In this document: piece after piece, positions 55,668-64,000 of the stretch
Numbering within the stretch: the stretch's first letter is position 1
Layout of the letters: the number at the start of each line of letters is the position of its first letter
NCBI RefSeq assembly: GCF_003206695.1
Contig: NZ_PZJN01000006.1
Span: 504,850 to 568,849 of the forward strand
Reading direction: 5' to 3'
DNA: 64,000 nt
DNA from: Salinicola halophyticus
Lineage (GTDB): Bacteria > Pseudomonadota > Gammaproteobacteria > Pseudomonadales > Halomonadaceae
The notes under the pieces: model-generated
What the model was told of the DNA's origin: nothing
Databases searched by the model: none
Seen by the model: only the letters and a program-made list of their open reading frames with translations
Program-made: the position numbers and the translations under genes

Positions 55668-58514
55668 TTATAGAGCGGCGATCTTGTTGCGCTGTTCGAC
55701 CAGCACCTGACGCGCCGCGAGATATTCCTTGAGCTTGCCGCGCTCCTTCTCGACCACCGCTTCCGGCGCCTTGGCGGTGAAGCTTTCGTTGCCGAGCTTC
55801 TTCTCGATACCGACGATCAGCTTGTCCTGCTTGTCGATCTCCTTGGCGAGGCGCGCAAGCTCGGCGTCCTTGTCGATCAGGTCGGCCATCGGCACCAGCA
55901 CTTCCATATCGCCGACCAGTTGCGTCGCCGAGAGCGGTGCCTGCTCGGGATCGTCGAGCCAGGTCACGCTCTCGAGCTTGGCCAGTTTGGAGAGGAACAG
56001 GCGGTTGGCCTCGAGACGCTCGCGGTCGCCGGTGGCGCCCTTGGTCAGCAGGGCGTCCAGCGGCTTGCCGGGGGCGATATTCATTTCGGCGCGGATGTTA
56101 CGGACTGCGACGATCACGCCCTTGAGCCACTCGATATCACGAATTGACTGCTCGTCGATGCGTGAGGCGTCCGCCTCCGGCCACGGCTGCGTCATCAGGC
56201 TGTCGTCATCCTTCGACCGGGTGCCGGCCAGCGGGGCGACGCGCTGCCAGATTTCTTCACTGATGAACGGCATCATCGGATGAGCCAGGCGGAGAATCAC
56301 CTCGAGCACGCGGACCAGCGTGCGACGAGTGCCGCGCTTGGCCTCGACGGAGGCGTTCTCGTCCCACAGCACCGGCTTGGAAAGCTCCAGATACCAGTCG
56401 CAGTACTCGTTCCAGACGAAGTCGTAGAGCGCCTGAGAGGCGTGATCGAAACGGTACTCTTCCAGCGCCTTGGTGACCTGGGCTTCGGTCTGCTGCAGGC
56501 GAGAGATGATCCAGCGATCGGCCAATGACAGCTCGACGCTCTCGCCGGCGAGGCCAACATCCTGGTCTTCGGCGTTCATCAGCACGTAGCGCGAGGCGTT
56601 CCACAGCTTGTTGCAGAAGTTGCGATAGCCGTCGAGTCGGCCCATGTCGAACTTGACGTCGCGTCCGGTGGTGGCCAGCGACAGGAAGGTGTAGCGCAGC
56701 GCATCGGTACCGTGGGACTCGATGCCGTCCGGGAACTCGCTACGGGTCGCTTTCTCGATCGCGCGGGCCTTCTGCGGCTGCATCATGTTGCCGGTCCGTT
56801 TGGCGACCAGCGTTTCCAGGTCGATGCCGTCGATCAGGTCGATGGGATCGAGCACGTTGCCCTTGGACTTGGACATCTTCTGACCCTGGGCGTCGCGCAC
56901 CAGGCCGTGGACGTAGACGGTCTTGAACGGCACCTCGCCGGTGAAGTGGCCGGTGAGCATGATCATCCGTGCGACCCAGAAGAAGATGATGTCGAACCCG
57001 GTGACCAGCACGCTGGTCGAGTGGAAGGTCTCGAGCTCAGGCGTCTTTTCCGGCCAGCCCAGGGTGCCGAAGGTCCACAGGCCCGAGCTGAACCAGGTGT
57101 CGAGCACGTCGTCGTCCTGGGTCAGCGTCACGTCGGCCGCGATCTCGTGTTTGTCGCGGGCTTCCTGTTCGGTGCGGGCGACGTAGACCTTACCCTCGGC
57201 GTCGTACCAGGCCGGAATGCGATGCCCCCACCACAGCTGGCGCGAGATGCACCAGTCCTGCAGATCGCGCATCCAGGCGAAGTACATGTTCTCGTAGTTC
57301 TTGGGTACGAACTCGATGTCGCCGTTTTCGACGGCCTCGATCGCCGGCTTGGCCAACTTCTCGACGGCAACGAACCATTGATCGGTCAGCAGCGGCTCGA
57401 TCACGTCGCCGGAGCGGTCGCCGTAGGGCAGGGTGTTGGTGACCGTCTCGATCTGCTCGAGCAGACCGGCGGCGTCCATGTCGGCGACGATTCGCTCACG
57501 CGCAACGTAGCGATCCAGCCCGGTGTAGGCTGCCGGCAGGGTGGCGTCGACATCGGGCAGCGGGCGGCCCTGCAGGTCGAACACCTCGGCACGCTCGAGG
57601 ACGGCGGCATCCTGCGAGAACACGTTGATCAGGGCGTGATCGTGACGCTTGCCGACTTCATAGTCGTTGAAGTCGTGGGCCGGGGTGATCTTGACGCAGC
57701 CCGAGCCTTTTTCCATATCGGCATGGTCGTCGGCGATGATCGGAATCCGACGGCCGACCAGCGGCAGCTCGATGAACTTGCCGATCAGCGAGGCGTAGCG
57801 CGGATCTTCCGGATTGACCGCCACGCCGGTATCGCCGAGCAGCGTTTCCGGGCGCGTGGTGGCAACGATCAGGTACTCCTTGCCGTCGGCGGTTTTGGCG
57901 CCATCGGCCAGCGGATACCGGAAGTGCCAGAACTGGCCCTGCTGTTCGCGGTTCTCGACTTCGAGATCGGAAATCGCGGTATGCAGCGTCGGGTCCCAGT
58001 TGACCAGGCGCTTGCCGCGGTAGATCAGGCCCTCGTCATGCAGGCGCACGAAGACTTCCTGCACCGCCTTGTAGAAGCCGTCATCCATGGTGAAGCGCTC
58101 GCGGCTCCAGTCGACGCTCGCACCCATGCGCCGCAGCTGGCGAGTAATGTGTCCGCCGGACTCTTCCTTCCACTCCCAGATCTTGTCGGTGAACGCCTCG
58201 CGACCCAGATCGTGACGGGTCTGGCCGGTCTCCGCTGCCAGCTTGCGCTCGACCAGCATCTGGGTGGCGATGCCGGCGTGATCCGTCCCGACCTGCCATA
58301 GCGTGTTGTTGCCGCGCATGCGCTTCCAGCGCACCAGCGTGTCCATGATCGTGTCCTGGAAGGCGTGGCCCATGTGCAGGCTGCCGGTCACGTTGGGCGG
58401 CGGAATCATGATCGAGAACGGCTCGCCTTCGCCGCTCGGGGCGAAACGGTTGTCGGCTTCCCAGCGTTCGTACCAGCGGGTTTCGATCTGATCGGGTTGG
58501 TAGGTCTTGTCCAT
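55668..58514 (-). CDS. valS: valyl-tRNA synthetase
   Basis: A 948-aa class Ia synthetase, close to the 951 aa of E. coli. HIGH motif in [15 protein letters not shown], the CP1 editing domain, KMSKS in [14 protein letters not shown] and a C-terminal coiled coil ([19 protein letters not shown]). ATG 58514 gives [19 protein letters not shown]; the frame is open 14 codons further without a ribosome site. Gene order pepA ... holC-valS is conserved in gammaproteobacteria, but here three more genes intervene between pepA and holC. Confidence 0.98.
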   Translation of the reverse strand: MDKTYQPDQIETRWYERWEADNRFAPSGEGEPFSIMIPPPNVTGSLHMGHAFQDTIMDTLVRWKRMRGNNTLWQVGTDHAGIATQMLVERKLAAETGQTRHDLGREAFTDKIWEWKEESGGHITRQLRRMGASVDWSRERFTMDDGFYKAVQEVFVRLHDEGLIYRGKRLVNWDPTLHTAISDLEVENREQQGQFWHFRYPLADGAKTADGKEYLIVATTRPETLLGDTGVAVNPEDPRYASLIGKFIELPLVGRRIPIIADDHADMEKGSGCVKITPAHDFNDYEVGKRHDHALINVFSQDAAVLERAEVFDLQGRPLPDVDATLPAAYTGLDRYVARERIVADMDAAGLLEQIETVTNTLPYGDRSGDVIEPLLTDQWFVAVEKLAKPAIEAVENGDIEFVPKNYENMYFAWMRDLQDWCISRQLWWGHRIPAWYDAEGKVYVARTEQEARDKHEIAADVTLTQDDDVLDTWFSSGLWTFGTLGWPEKTPELETFHSTSVLVTGFDIIFFWVARMIMLTGHFTGEVPFKTVYVHGLVRDAQGQKMSKSKGNVLDPIDLIDGIDLETLVAKRTGNMMQPQKARAIEKATRSEFPDGIESHGTDALRYTFLSLATTGRDVKFDMGRLDGYRNFCNKLWNASRYVLMNAEDQDVGLAGESVELSLADRWIISRLQQTEAQVTKALEEYRFDHASQALYDFVWNEYCDWYLELSKPVLWDENASVEAKRGTRRTLVRVLEVILRLAHPMMPFISEEIWQRVAPLAGTRSKDDDSLMTQPWPEADASRIDEQSIRDIEWLKGVIVAVRNIRAEMNIAPGKPLDALLTKGATGDRERLEANRLFLSKLAKLESVTWLDDPEQAPLSATQLVGDMEVLVPMADLIDKDAELARLAKEIDKQDKLIVGIEKKLGNESFTAKAPEAVVEKERGKLKEYLAARQVLVEQRNKIAAL

Positions 58515-58686
58515 GGCGGCTATCGGGCTCGAATCGGTGACGACGACACGCGGCACGGCGAAATGCCGCGTAGCGAAAAATGGCGGGGATTATACCCTTT
58601 GGCGGCATGCGGCGTCATGGCGGGAGGCCGCCGGACTCTATTTGGCGGCACCGTTGCGAAAAGTTGGCGAGCGCAGCCACTTTTGG

Positions 58687-58757
58687 TAGGAAACGCTGAA
58701 TCAATCGACGAGCGGAGTAAAGCGCAAGGCGTACGGAGCACAGGAACCGGAGCCTAT
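58687..58757 (-). repeat. dispersed intergenic repeat, copy C
   Basis: Read on the minus strand: TGCTCCGTACGCCTTGCGCT, then CCGCTCGTCGATTGATTCAG and CGTTTCCTAC. It matches copy A (2884-2945) over about 60 bp. It fills most of the 346-bp valS-holC gap, which has no other feature. Confidence 0.72.
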
Positions 58758-58860
58758 GGGGTATAGGTGAGGATTCCGATCGGACCGGCGCCCCGGCACC
58801 GCACAACGAAGCGATTTGCCGGGGACGCCGAGTTCGCGCAGACATTTATGCAGTGTTTTC

Positions 58861-59286
58861 CTAGAGCTTATGCGCCTCGACGCGATATCCCCGATCCTTA
58901 TAGGTCTTCCAGCAGGCGCGCTTGGTGCGCAGCACGTCCTGATGCTGGTTGATGATCTCGGCCACCCGTTCCAGCCGGGAGAACCACTCGGGGATCTCGT
59001 CGTTCAGGTTGAGCATCGCCTGCACGCCGGGCTCGGGCACGGCTTCCCAGCCGATCGTCACCGGCGGCGCCGGGTCCATGGCGTCCCCCGCCACCCGGTG
59101 GGGGACGTAGCTGTCTTCCCGGAACGTCCACAGCAGCTCGTCCAGCTCTCGCGCCATCGATTCATCCTGGGTATGGATATGCAGCTGATAGCCCTTGCGA
59201 TAGATCGTCTCCGCCAGACGGCAGGCGAAATTGAGCCGGGCTTCCAGCGTGGTATCGGGCAGGATGTAGAAATCGACTTTGGTCAT
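58861..59286 (-). CDS. holC: DNA polymerase III chi subunit
   Basis: A 141-aa protein with the HolC pattern: VDFYILPD at the start, ACRLAETIYRKGYQLHIHTQ, LDELLWTFREDSYVPHRVAG and RYRVEAHKL-like end. Chi links the clamp loader to SSB through its C-terminal region. It is followed by valS in the same direction, the usual neighbour. The start is 18 bp from a heptamer array. Confidence 0.95.
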   Translation of the reverse strand: MTKVDFYILPDTTLEARLNFACRLAETIYRKGYQLHIHTQDESMARELDELLWTFREDSYVPHRVAGDAMDPAPPVTIGWEAVPEPGVQAMLNLNDEIPEWFSRLERVAEIINQHQDVLRTKRACWKTYKDRGYRVEAHKL

Positions 59287-59303
59287 GACATTCCGTTGAT
59301 GAC

Positions 59304-59331
59304 GAGCTACGAGCTACGAGCTACGAGCTAC
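59304..59331. repeat. heptanucleotide tandem array (4 units)
   Basis: Four copies of GAGCTAC and a partial fifth, 18 bp before the holC start codon. Same family as the arrays at 1393 and 35584 (core CGA[A/G]GCT). Confidence 0.9.
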
Positions 59332-59489
59332 GAGCCAGGGGTGCGAGTTAGCAATGTTACCTGATCCGGCTTTTGATGGCCTAAGCCTCGAGGCCCGAGC
59401 GATTGTGCGAGCTAGCCTCAGGCAAGGCGAATCCAGCTAAGCGAGCGCAGTTGAGGGTTCTTCAATGCGCATCGCGAGGCTGGATTCAG

Positions 59490-59578
59490 CATCTCGTCAT
59501 TGAGTCGGCGCCGAGCGAGATGAGTGGCTAGGCGCACGGCGCGTAAGGAACGAGACATAACAGGGGGTTAGGCGAGGC
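59490..59578 (-). repeat. dispersed intergenic repeat, copy B
   Basis: Minus-strand reading: CCTCGCCTAACCCCCTGTTA, TGTCTCGTTCC, ACGCGCCGTGCGCCTAGCC and CTCGCTCGGCG. Copy A has the same blocks in the same order. The 342-bp gap between holC and the SDR gene holds nothing else. Confidence 0.72.
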
Positions 59579-59628
59579 CCGCGCGCGCCGTGCAACAACG
59601 CCAATCGCTCGCGCAGGCCCGACCTTTC

Positions 59629-60369
59629 TTAAACGCCGCCGTCGATGTCGACCAGTGCGCCCGTCGTGAACCCGGCCTCGGCCAGCCACAGAATGCCGTT
59701 GGCGATCTCTTCGGGTTCGCCGATGCGACCCATGGGAATCACCGAGCCGGCCACGTCGGGCTTGTCCGGGTTGCCGCCGCTGGCGTGAATGGTGGTGCGG
59801 ATAACGCCGGGGCGAATGGTGTTGACGCGAATGCCCTCGCCGGCGACTTCCTTCGACAGCCCCTCGGTCATGGTATCGATGGCGCCCTTGGAGGCGGCGT
59901 AGTCGACGTATTCACCCGAGCCGCCGAGGTGAGAGGCCGCCGAGCCGATATTGACGATGGCGCCGCCCTTGCCGCCGTGCTTGGTCGACATGCGCTTGAT
60001 CGCCTCACGCGCACAGATGAACGGGCCGACGACGTTGATCTTCATCATGCGGTCGACGCGCTCGAAGCTCATCTCGTCGACGCGGCTGATCTGGTCGACG
60101 ATGCCGGCGTTGTTGACCAGCACATCGACGCTTCCCAGCTCGCGGTCGACGGTCTCGAACATGGCGACGATCGCCGCTTCGTCGACGACGTCGGCCTGGA
60201 TCGCGATCGCGCGGCCGCCGTCGGATTCGATCTCGGCCACCACCTTGTCGGCAGAGGCCTTGTCACTGCGATAGTTGACCGCCACGGCGTAGCCTTTCTG
60301 GGCGGCCATGATGGCCGTTGCTGCGCCGATACCGCGTCCGGCACCGGTAATGATCATCACGGGTTTCAT
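59629..60369 (-). CDS. short-chain dehydrogenase/reductase (YgfF-like)
   Basis: A 246-aa SDR. Cofactor loop TGAGRGIGAATA, NNAGIVDQ, catalytic Ser in NIGSAASHLGGSGEYVDYAA with Y-x-x-x-K (YAASKGAID), and RPGVIRTTIHASGG. Sequence style matches glucose-1-dehydrogenase / YgfF proteins; the true substrate is unknown. GGAGAGCC precedes the start. A VOC-family gene lies 53 bp upstream in the same direction. Confidence 0.9.
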   Translation of the reverse strand: MKPVMIITGAGRGIGAATAIMAAQKGYAVAVNYRSDKASADKVVAEIESDGGRAIAIQADVVDEAAIVAMFETVDRELGSVDVLVNNAGIVDQISRVDEMSFERVDRMMKINVVGPFICAREAIKRMSTKHGGKGGAIVNIGSAASHLGGSGEYVDYAASKGAIDTMTEGLSKEVAGEGIRVNTIRPGVIRTTIHASGGNPDKPDVAGSVIPMGRIGEPEEIANGILWLAEAGFTTGALVDIDGGV

Positions 60370-60422
60370 CTGGCTCTCCTCTGGAGATGGGGTTTGATCG
60401 TCGGCCGGGAGCAAGGCCCGAC

Positions 60423-60821
60423 TCAGTCGGCGCGCTCCATGCGGTAAACGGCGCAAAGCTTGTGGCCGTCGAGGTCGCGCACGTAGGCGAGAAACATGTC
60501 GCCCATGGCAGTGTGGCGAACGCCCGGCGCGTCCTCGACGGAGGTGCCACCTTGGGCGACGGCGGTATCGTGAAAACGCTCGGCCTGCTCGGCCGAGGAG
60601 CAGCGAAAGGCGAAGGTGCTGCCGTTGCCCACCGTGGCGGGCTGGCCGTCGATCGGTTCGGTGACGCCAAAGGCATTGCCGTCCTGACGGTAGAAGACTC
60701 GCTGGATCCCCTTGCGTTCGCCAAGCTGGCCTTCAGCGATATCCAGCGTGCCCAGAACGGCGTCGTAGAAGCGCTTGGCGCGGGCGATATCGTTGGTTCC
60801 GATCATGACGTGGCTGAACAT
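60423..60821 (-). CDS. VOC-superfamily (glyoxalase/dioxygenase-like) protein
   Basis: A 132-aa protein with a paired beta-alpha-beta-beta-beta fold: FSHVMIGTNDIARAKRFYDA at the start and DMFLAYVRDLDGHKLCAVYR at the end. The probable metal ligands are H4 and E/H residues in the second half. Members include glyoxalases and small dioxygenases; no specific role is visible. AAGGAGAGACGC precedes the start. Probably co-transcribed with the SDR. Confidence 0.87.
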   Translation of the reverse strand: MFSHVMIGTNDIARAKRFYDAVLGTLDIAEGQLGERKGIQRVFYRQDGNAFGVTEPIDGQPATVGNGSTFAFRCSSAEQAERFHDTAVAQGGTSVEDAPGVRHTAMGDMFLAYVRDLDGHKLCAVYRMERAD

Positions 60822-60855
60822 GCGTCTCTCCTTGGTGAAGCGAAGGCTACAAGCA

Positions 60856-60882
60856 CAATGACCGCCCAGGAGGCGGTCATTG
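60856..60882 (-). terminator. hairpin terminator after ilvE
   Basis: A perfect 11-bp stem, CAATGACCGCC / GGCGGTCATTG with a 5-nt loop, between the ilvE stop and the VOC gene. The T tract after it is poor, so termination may be partial. Confidence 0.6.
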
Positions 60883-60922
60883 TCGCTCGAGCCGGCGCTC
60901 GGGCATTCAGTGTAGGTCGGAA

Positions 60923-62023
60923 TCAGGCCAGTCGCATCAGCCAGCCGCGAGTGTCTTCACTGCGGCCGTACTGGATATCCAGCAGACGCTTGCGCAGCTT
61001 GGCGCTGACCGCTTCGCCTTCGATCGGCGGCGTCACGATGCGATCGTTCTCGGTCACCAACTGGCCGATCTGAGTGATGACAGCCGCGGTGCCACAGGCG
61101 AAGACTTCGACGATTTCGCCGCTGGCCACGCCATCTCGCCATTCGTCGATGCTGATCGGCCGCTCTTCCGGCGTGAGGCCAGCGTCACGGGCCAGCTCCA
61201 GAATGGAATCACGGGTGACACCTTCCAGAATGGTCCCGGTCAGCGCCGGGGTGACCAGACGACCGTCACGGTAGACGAAGAACAGGTTCATGCCGCCCAG
61301 CTCTTCGATCCACTTGTTTTCCGCCGCGTCGAGAAACGCGACCTGATCGCAGCCATGGCTTTCGGCCTCGGCCTGGGCCAGCAGCGACGCGGCATAGTTG
61401 CCGCCACACTTGGCGAACCCAGTGCCACCGGGCGCAGCGCGGTTGTAGTGCTGGGAGAGCCAGATCGAGACCGGCTTGCCGCCGCCCTTGAAGTAGGCCG
61501 CTGCCGGCGAGGCGATCAGATAGTAGTCGACCTCGGCCGCCGGCTTGACGCCCAGCGACTTGCCGTTGCCGATCATGAACGGGCGCAGGTAGAGGCTGCA
61601 CTCTTCGGCTTCGTTCTGCGGCGTCGGCACCCAGTCGGCGTCTTGCGCGACCAGGGTCTTGAGCGAGCCCAGGAAGGTCTCGTCATCGAGTTCCGGCAGG
61701 GCCAGACGACGCGCGGAAGCGCGGAAGCGGGCTGCGTTCTTCTCGGGACGGAAGGTCCAGACCGAGCCGTCGGCATGGCGGTAAGCCTTGATGCCTTCGA
61801 AGATCTCCTGACCGTAGTGCAGCACCGGCGATGCCGGGTCGATCAGCAGCGGCCCGTAGGGGCGAATCTCGCCGCGCTGCCAGCCACCGGTCTTGGTCCA
61901 GCGCACGTGTACCATGTGATCGGTGAAGTAGCGGCCGAAGCCCGGGTTGGCAAGAATCTCGTTGCGCAGAGTGGCATCGAGCGGATTGGAGGAAAGGCGG
62001 GCTTCGAAACCTGAAGTGGACAC
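60923..62023 (-). CDS. ilvE: branched-chain amino acid aminotransferase (type II)
   Basis: A 366-aa fold-type IV aminotransferase of the eukaryotic-like BCAT group. HYGQEIFEGIKAYRHADGSV, LYLRPFMIGNG, FAKCGGNYAASL with the PLP lysine, EELGGMNLFFVY and GTILEGVTRDSILELA are all conserved. It makes or degrades Val, Leu and Ile with 2-oxoglutarate in the cytoplasm. The GTG start at 62023 was chosen for AGGAGAAGTCGCA upstream; the frame opens further without a ribosome site. Flanked by a terminator-like hairpin. Confidence 0.95.
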   Translation of the reverse strand: MSTSGFEARLSSNPLDATLRNEILANPGFGRYFTDHMVHVRWTKTGGWQRGEIRPYGPLLIDPASPVLHYGQEIFEGIKAYRHADGSVWTFRPEKNAARFRASARRLALPELDDETFLGSLKTLVAQDADWVPTPQNEAEECSLYLRPFMIGNGKSLGVKPAAEVDYYLIASPAAAYFKGGGKPVSIWLSQHYNRAAPGGTGFAKCGGNYAASLLAQAEAESHGCDQVAFLDAAENKWIEELGGMNLFFVYRDGRLVTPALTGTILEGVTRDSILELARDAGLTPEERPISIDEWRDGVASGEIVEVFACGTAAVITQIGQLVTENDRIVTPPIEGEAVSAKLRKRLLDIQYGRSEDTRGWLMRLA

Positions 62024-62183
62024 TGCGACTTCTCCTGACAGTCCATGATGCCTGACGACTCGTGGAGCGCCAGGCGGTCGGTGACTTCGGTTGGGAGCCG
62101 CCCGTCGCAGCGACGGGCAGCGGATCATTTAAATTAGCATGCAAAGCGTTGGCTGCGAAGAGGGCAGCGCAGTAGCTGTTCAT

Positions 62184-62272
62184 GGCGCCCGACTCCGCGC
62201 CTGGATATCCAGGGCGTCCGATTCTGCGCCTGCTTATCCAGGGAGCCCGACTCCGCGCCTGCGCTTATTCAG
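62184..62272. repeat. 29-31-nt tandem array downstream of pepA
   Basis: Three imperfect units starting GGCGCCCGACTCCGCGCCTG, GGCGTCCGATTCTGCGCCTG and GGAGCCCGACTCCGCGCCTG, each ending TATCCAG or TATTCAG. It lies 27 bp after the pepA stop codon. Confidence 0.88.
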
Positions 62273-62298
62273 GTCCAGAGCGGATCATGCCTCCTGCA

Positions 62299-63813
62299 TC
62301 ACTCCTGCGTCACTATCAGCTCGCTTTCGCGGTCGAGCAGATAACGCGTCAGCAGACCCACCGGGCGGCCGCTGGCGCCTTTCTGCTTGCCGCTGTCCCA
62401 GCCGGTGCCGGCGATATCGAGATGCGCCCACGGGTACTTGTCGGCGAAGCGTGACAGAAAGCACGCGGCGGTGATGGCACCCGCCGGGCGTCCGCCGATA
62501 TTGGCGAGGTCAGCGAAGTTGGAATCCAGCTGCTGCTGATAGTCGTCCCACAGCGGCATGTGCCAGGCGCGGTCCCAGGACGCTTCGCCGGCTTCGAGCA
62601 GATCCAGCGCCAGATCGTCATCGTTGGAGAACAGCCCGCTGGCGTGATCGCCCAGCGCGATCATGCAGGCGCCGGTCAGGGTGGCGATATCGACGACGCT
62701 GGCCGGGTCGAAACGCTCGGCGTAGGTCAGCGCGTCACACAGCACCAGACGACCTTCGGCATCGGTATTGAGAATCTCGACCGTCAGCCCCTTGAGCGTG
62801 GTGACGATGTCGCCGGGCTTGATCGCGCGGCCATCCGGCATGTTCTCGGCGCTGGCGACGATCGCCACCACGTTGAGCTTCGGTTTCAGGGCGATGAGAC
62901 TCTTCATGGTGCCGAACACGCTGGCGGCGCCGCACATGTCGAATTTCATCTCGTCCATGCCGGCGCCCGCCTTGAGCGAGATCCCGCCGGTGTCGAAGGT
63001 GATGCCCTTGCCGACCAGAACGTGAGGGGATTCTTCGGCATCGTCGGCGCCCTGATACTTCATGACGATCAGCTTGGACGGCTCGGCGCTGCCACGACCC
63101 ACGGCCAGCAGCGAGTGCGCGCCCAGCGATTCCAGTTCGGCCTCGTCGAGAATCTCGACTTCCAGCGAGCCGGCGGATTCCCCGGCCAGCGTCTCGGCCT
63201 GATTGGCGAGATAGGTCGGCGTGCAGATATTGCCGGGCAGGTTGCCCAGCGTGCGGGCGAGATTGACGCCGTCACCCAAGGCGGCGCCGATGCGGGCGCC
63301 GGCCTTGGCGTTGTCCGCCTGATTGGCATCGCCCACCAGCAGTTCAATCCTGTCGAGCAGGGGCGCCGCCGGTGAGGTCGACTTGCACTGGGTAAAGCGA
63401 TAAACCGCGCGGGTTGCCGACTCTAGCGTCATCTGCGCTTTCCAGGCGGTATCGCGATCCTCGACCTCGGCATCGTCGAAGGCCACGGCAGCGCTGTCGA
63501 CCGGCAGCTTGGCCAGCGCGGTAAAGGCGGCGTCGAGCGATTTACGCAGAGCGCCTTCGTTGAACGTCTCGCGGTTGCCGAGACCGACCAGCAACAGCCG
63601 CTCGGCGGCAAGACCCGGCGCGAACGGAATCAGCTGAACATTGGCCAGCTCCGGGGTGAAGTCGCCGCGTTCGACGAGTTGCGCGATCAAGCGTTCGCTG
63701 GCGTCATCCAGCTTGGCGGCGGCGGACAGCAGGTCGCCATCCTGAAACAGCGGCACGACTAGGCAGGCTGTTTCGACCTTGGCCGGATTGACGGTCAGTA
63801 CGGAAAATTCCAT
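62299..63813 (-). CDS. pepA: leucyl aminopeptidase (cytosol aminopeptidase A)
   Basis: A 504-aa M17 metallopeptidase. Zinc-binding and catalytic residues lie in VGKGITFDTGGISLKAG, MKFDMCGAASVFG and the signature NTDAEGRLVL. PepA removes N-terminal Leu and other residues and, in E. coli, also serves in Xer recombination and transcription control. TTGGAGACGAC precedes ATG 63813. The remaining 187 bp to the window end shows no gene; lptF is often divergent here but its start is not within the window. Confidence 0.96.
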   Translation of the reverse strand: MEFSVLTVNPAKVETACLVVPLFQDGDLLSAAAKLDDASERLIAQLVERGDFTPELANVQLIPFAPGLAAERLLLVGLGNRETFNEGALRKSLDAAFTALAKLPVDSAAVAFDDAEVEDRDTAWKAQMTLESATRAVYRFTQCKSTSPAAPLLDRIELLVGDANQADNAKAGARIGAALGDGVNLARTLGNLPGNICTPTYLANQAETLAGESAGSLEVEILDEAELESLGAHSLLAVGRGSAEPSKLIVMKYQGADDAEESPHVLVGKGITFDTGGISLKAGAGMDEMKFDMCGAASVFGTMKSLIALKPKLNVVAIVASAENMPDGRAIKPGDIVTTLKGLTVEILNTDAEGRLVLCDALTYAERFDPASVVDIATLTGACMIALGDHASGLFSNDDDLALDLLEAGEASWDRAWHMPLWDDYQQQLDSNFADLANIGGRPAGAITAACFLSRFADKYPWAHLDIAGTGWDSGKQKGASGRPVGLLTRYLLDRESELIVTQE

Positions 63814-64000
63814 GTCGTCTCCAATGAACGATTGAGCGGACAAGCCTGTCGGTAACGAGACAAGCGAGTGGTGATTCAGGATAATGGCGCCGAAATAGAT
63901 TCGCGCGGCAATGACGATGGGCGCCTGAGTCGATATTGAGATTGCGCTCGAAGGCCCGAGCTCGCTGCCGCCGATGAAAGGCCATCGATTCGGCCAGTTT

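Noticed and set aside
56712..58301. 529-codon plus-strand open frame
   Set aside because: Antisense to valS.

Overview
This is about 64 kb of high-GC (roughly 60-65 %) gammaproteobacterial chromosome. The pepA / holC / valS neighbourhood, an LpxT/LpxO lipid A pair, TRAP transport and many 7-nt intergenic tandem arrays suggest a Halomonas-like member of the Halomonadaceae. That assignment is inferred from gene style and is only moderately certain. Coding density is high, with many 1-4 bp stop/start overlaps. One AT-rich island at about 38.2-42.3 kb stands out.

Layout. 0-8.4 kb: end of a membrane protein, a D-galactose 1-dehydrogenase-like enzyme, a TRAP transporter (dctPQM order) with a LysR regulator, and a divergent pxpABC 5-oxoprolinase operon. 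8.4-18 kb: small secreted proteins (DUF4174, DUF4168, PRC-barrel), an RpiR regulator with an aminotransferase, an AEC carrier, an MDR-family quinone oxidoreductase with a divergent LysR, and a YojI-type ABC exporter. 17.8-24 kb: a DUF4130 protein with its radical-SAM partner, RecQ, and an EntS-like MFS exporter. 24-38 kb is iron-centred: an orphan FecE-type ATPase, an ECF sigma factor behind a good Fur box, a complete hydroxamate siderophore operon (lysine-type decarboxylase, N-monooxygenase, and one polypeptide fusing acyltransferase to NIS synthetase), a TonB-dependent receptor with its own Fur box, LpxO, an EntD-like phosphopantetheinyl transferase and a YceI-like periplasmic protein.

38.1-42.3 kb: a CAT-anticodon tRNA is followed by a 4-kb integrated element bounded by a 46-bp direct repeat of the tRNA 3' half (44/46 identical). 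Inside are a broken tyrosine integrase, an Ash/Icd-like satellite ORF, a structured leader with an intrinsic terminator (possible C4/CI-type antisense RNA), a Cox-like HTH gene divergent from an XRE repressor, and one AT-rich cargo gene of 520 aa with an N-terminal PD-(D/E)xK/DUF4365-like nuclease signature. This looks like a decayed P2/P4-type satellite that still carries one probable anti-phage effector. It is the best candidate here for an undescribed system.

42.3-53 kb: a TetR regulator broken by one stop codon, AraC plus SDR, an SmvA-like MFS pump, and an AdeA-AdeB-like RND pump divergent from AdeR-AdeS. 53-64 kb: an anti-sigma-like remnant, an unknown protein, lpxT, valS, holC, an SDR, a VOC protein, ilvE and pepA. 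Two repeat phenomena run through the window: short-unit tandem arrays (7-31 nt) that often start on or near a stop codon, and a dispersed intergenic repeat of about 60-90 bp in three copies.
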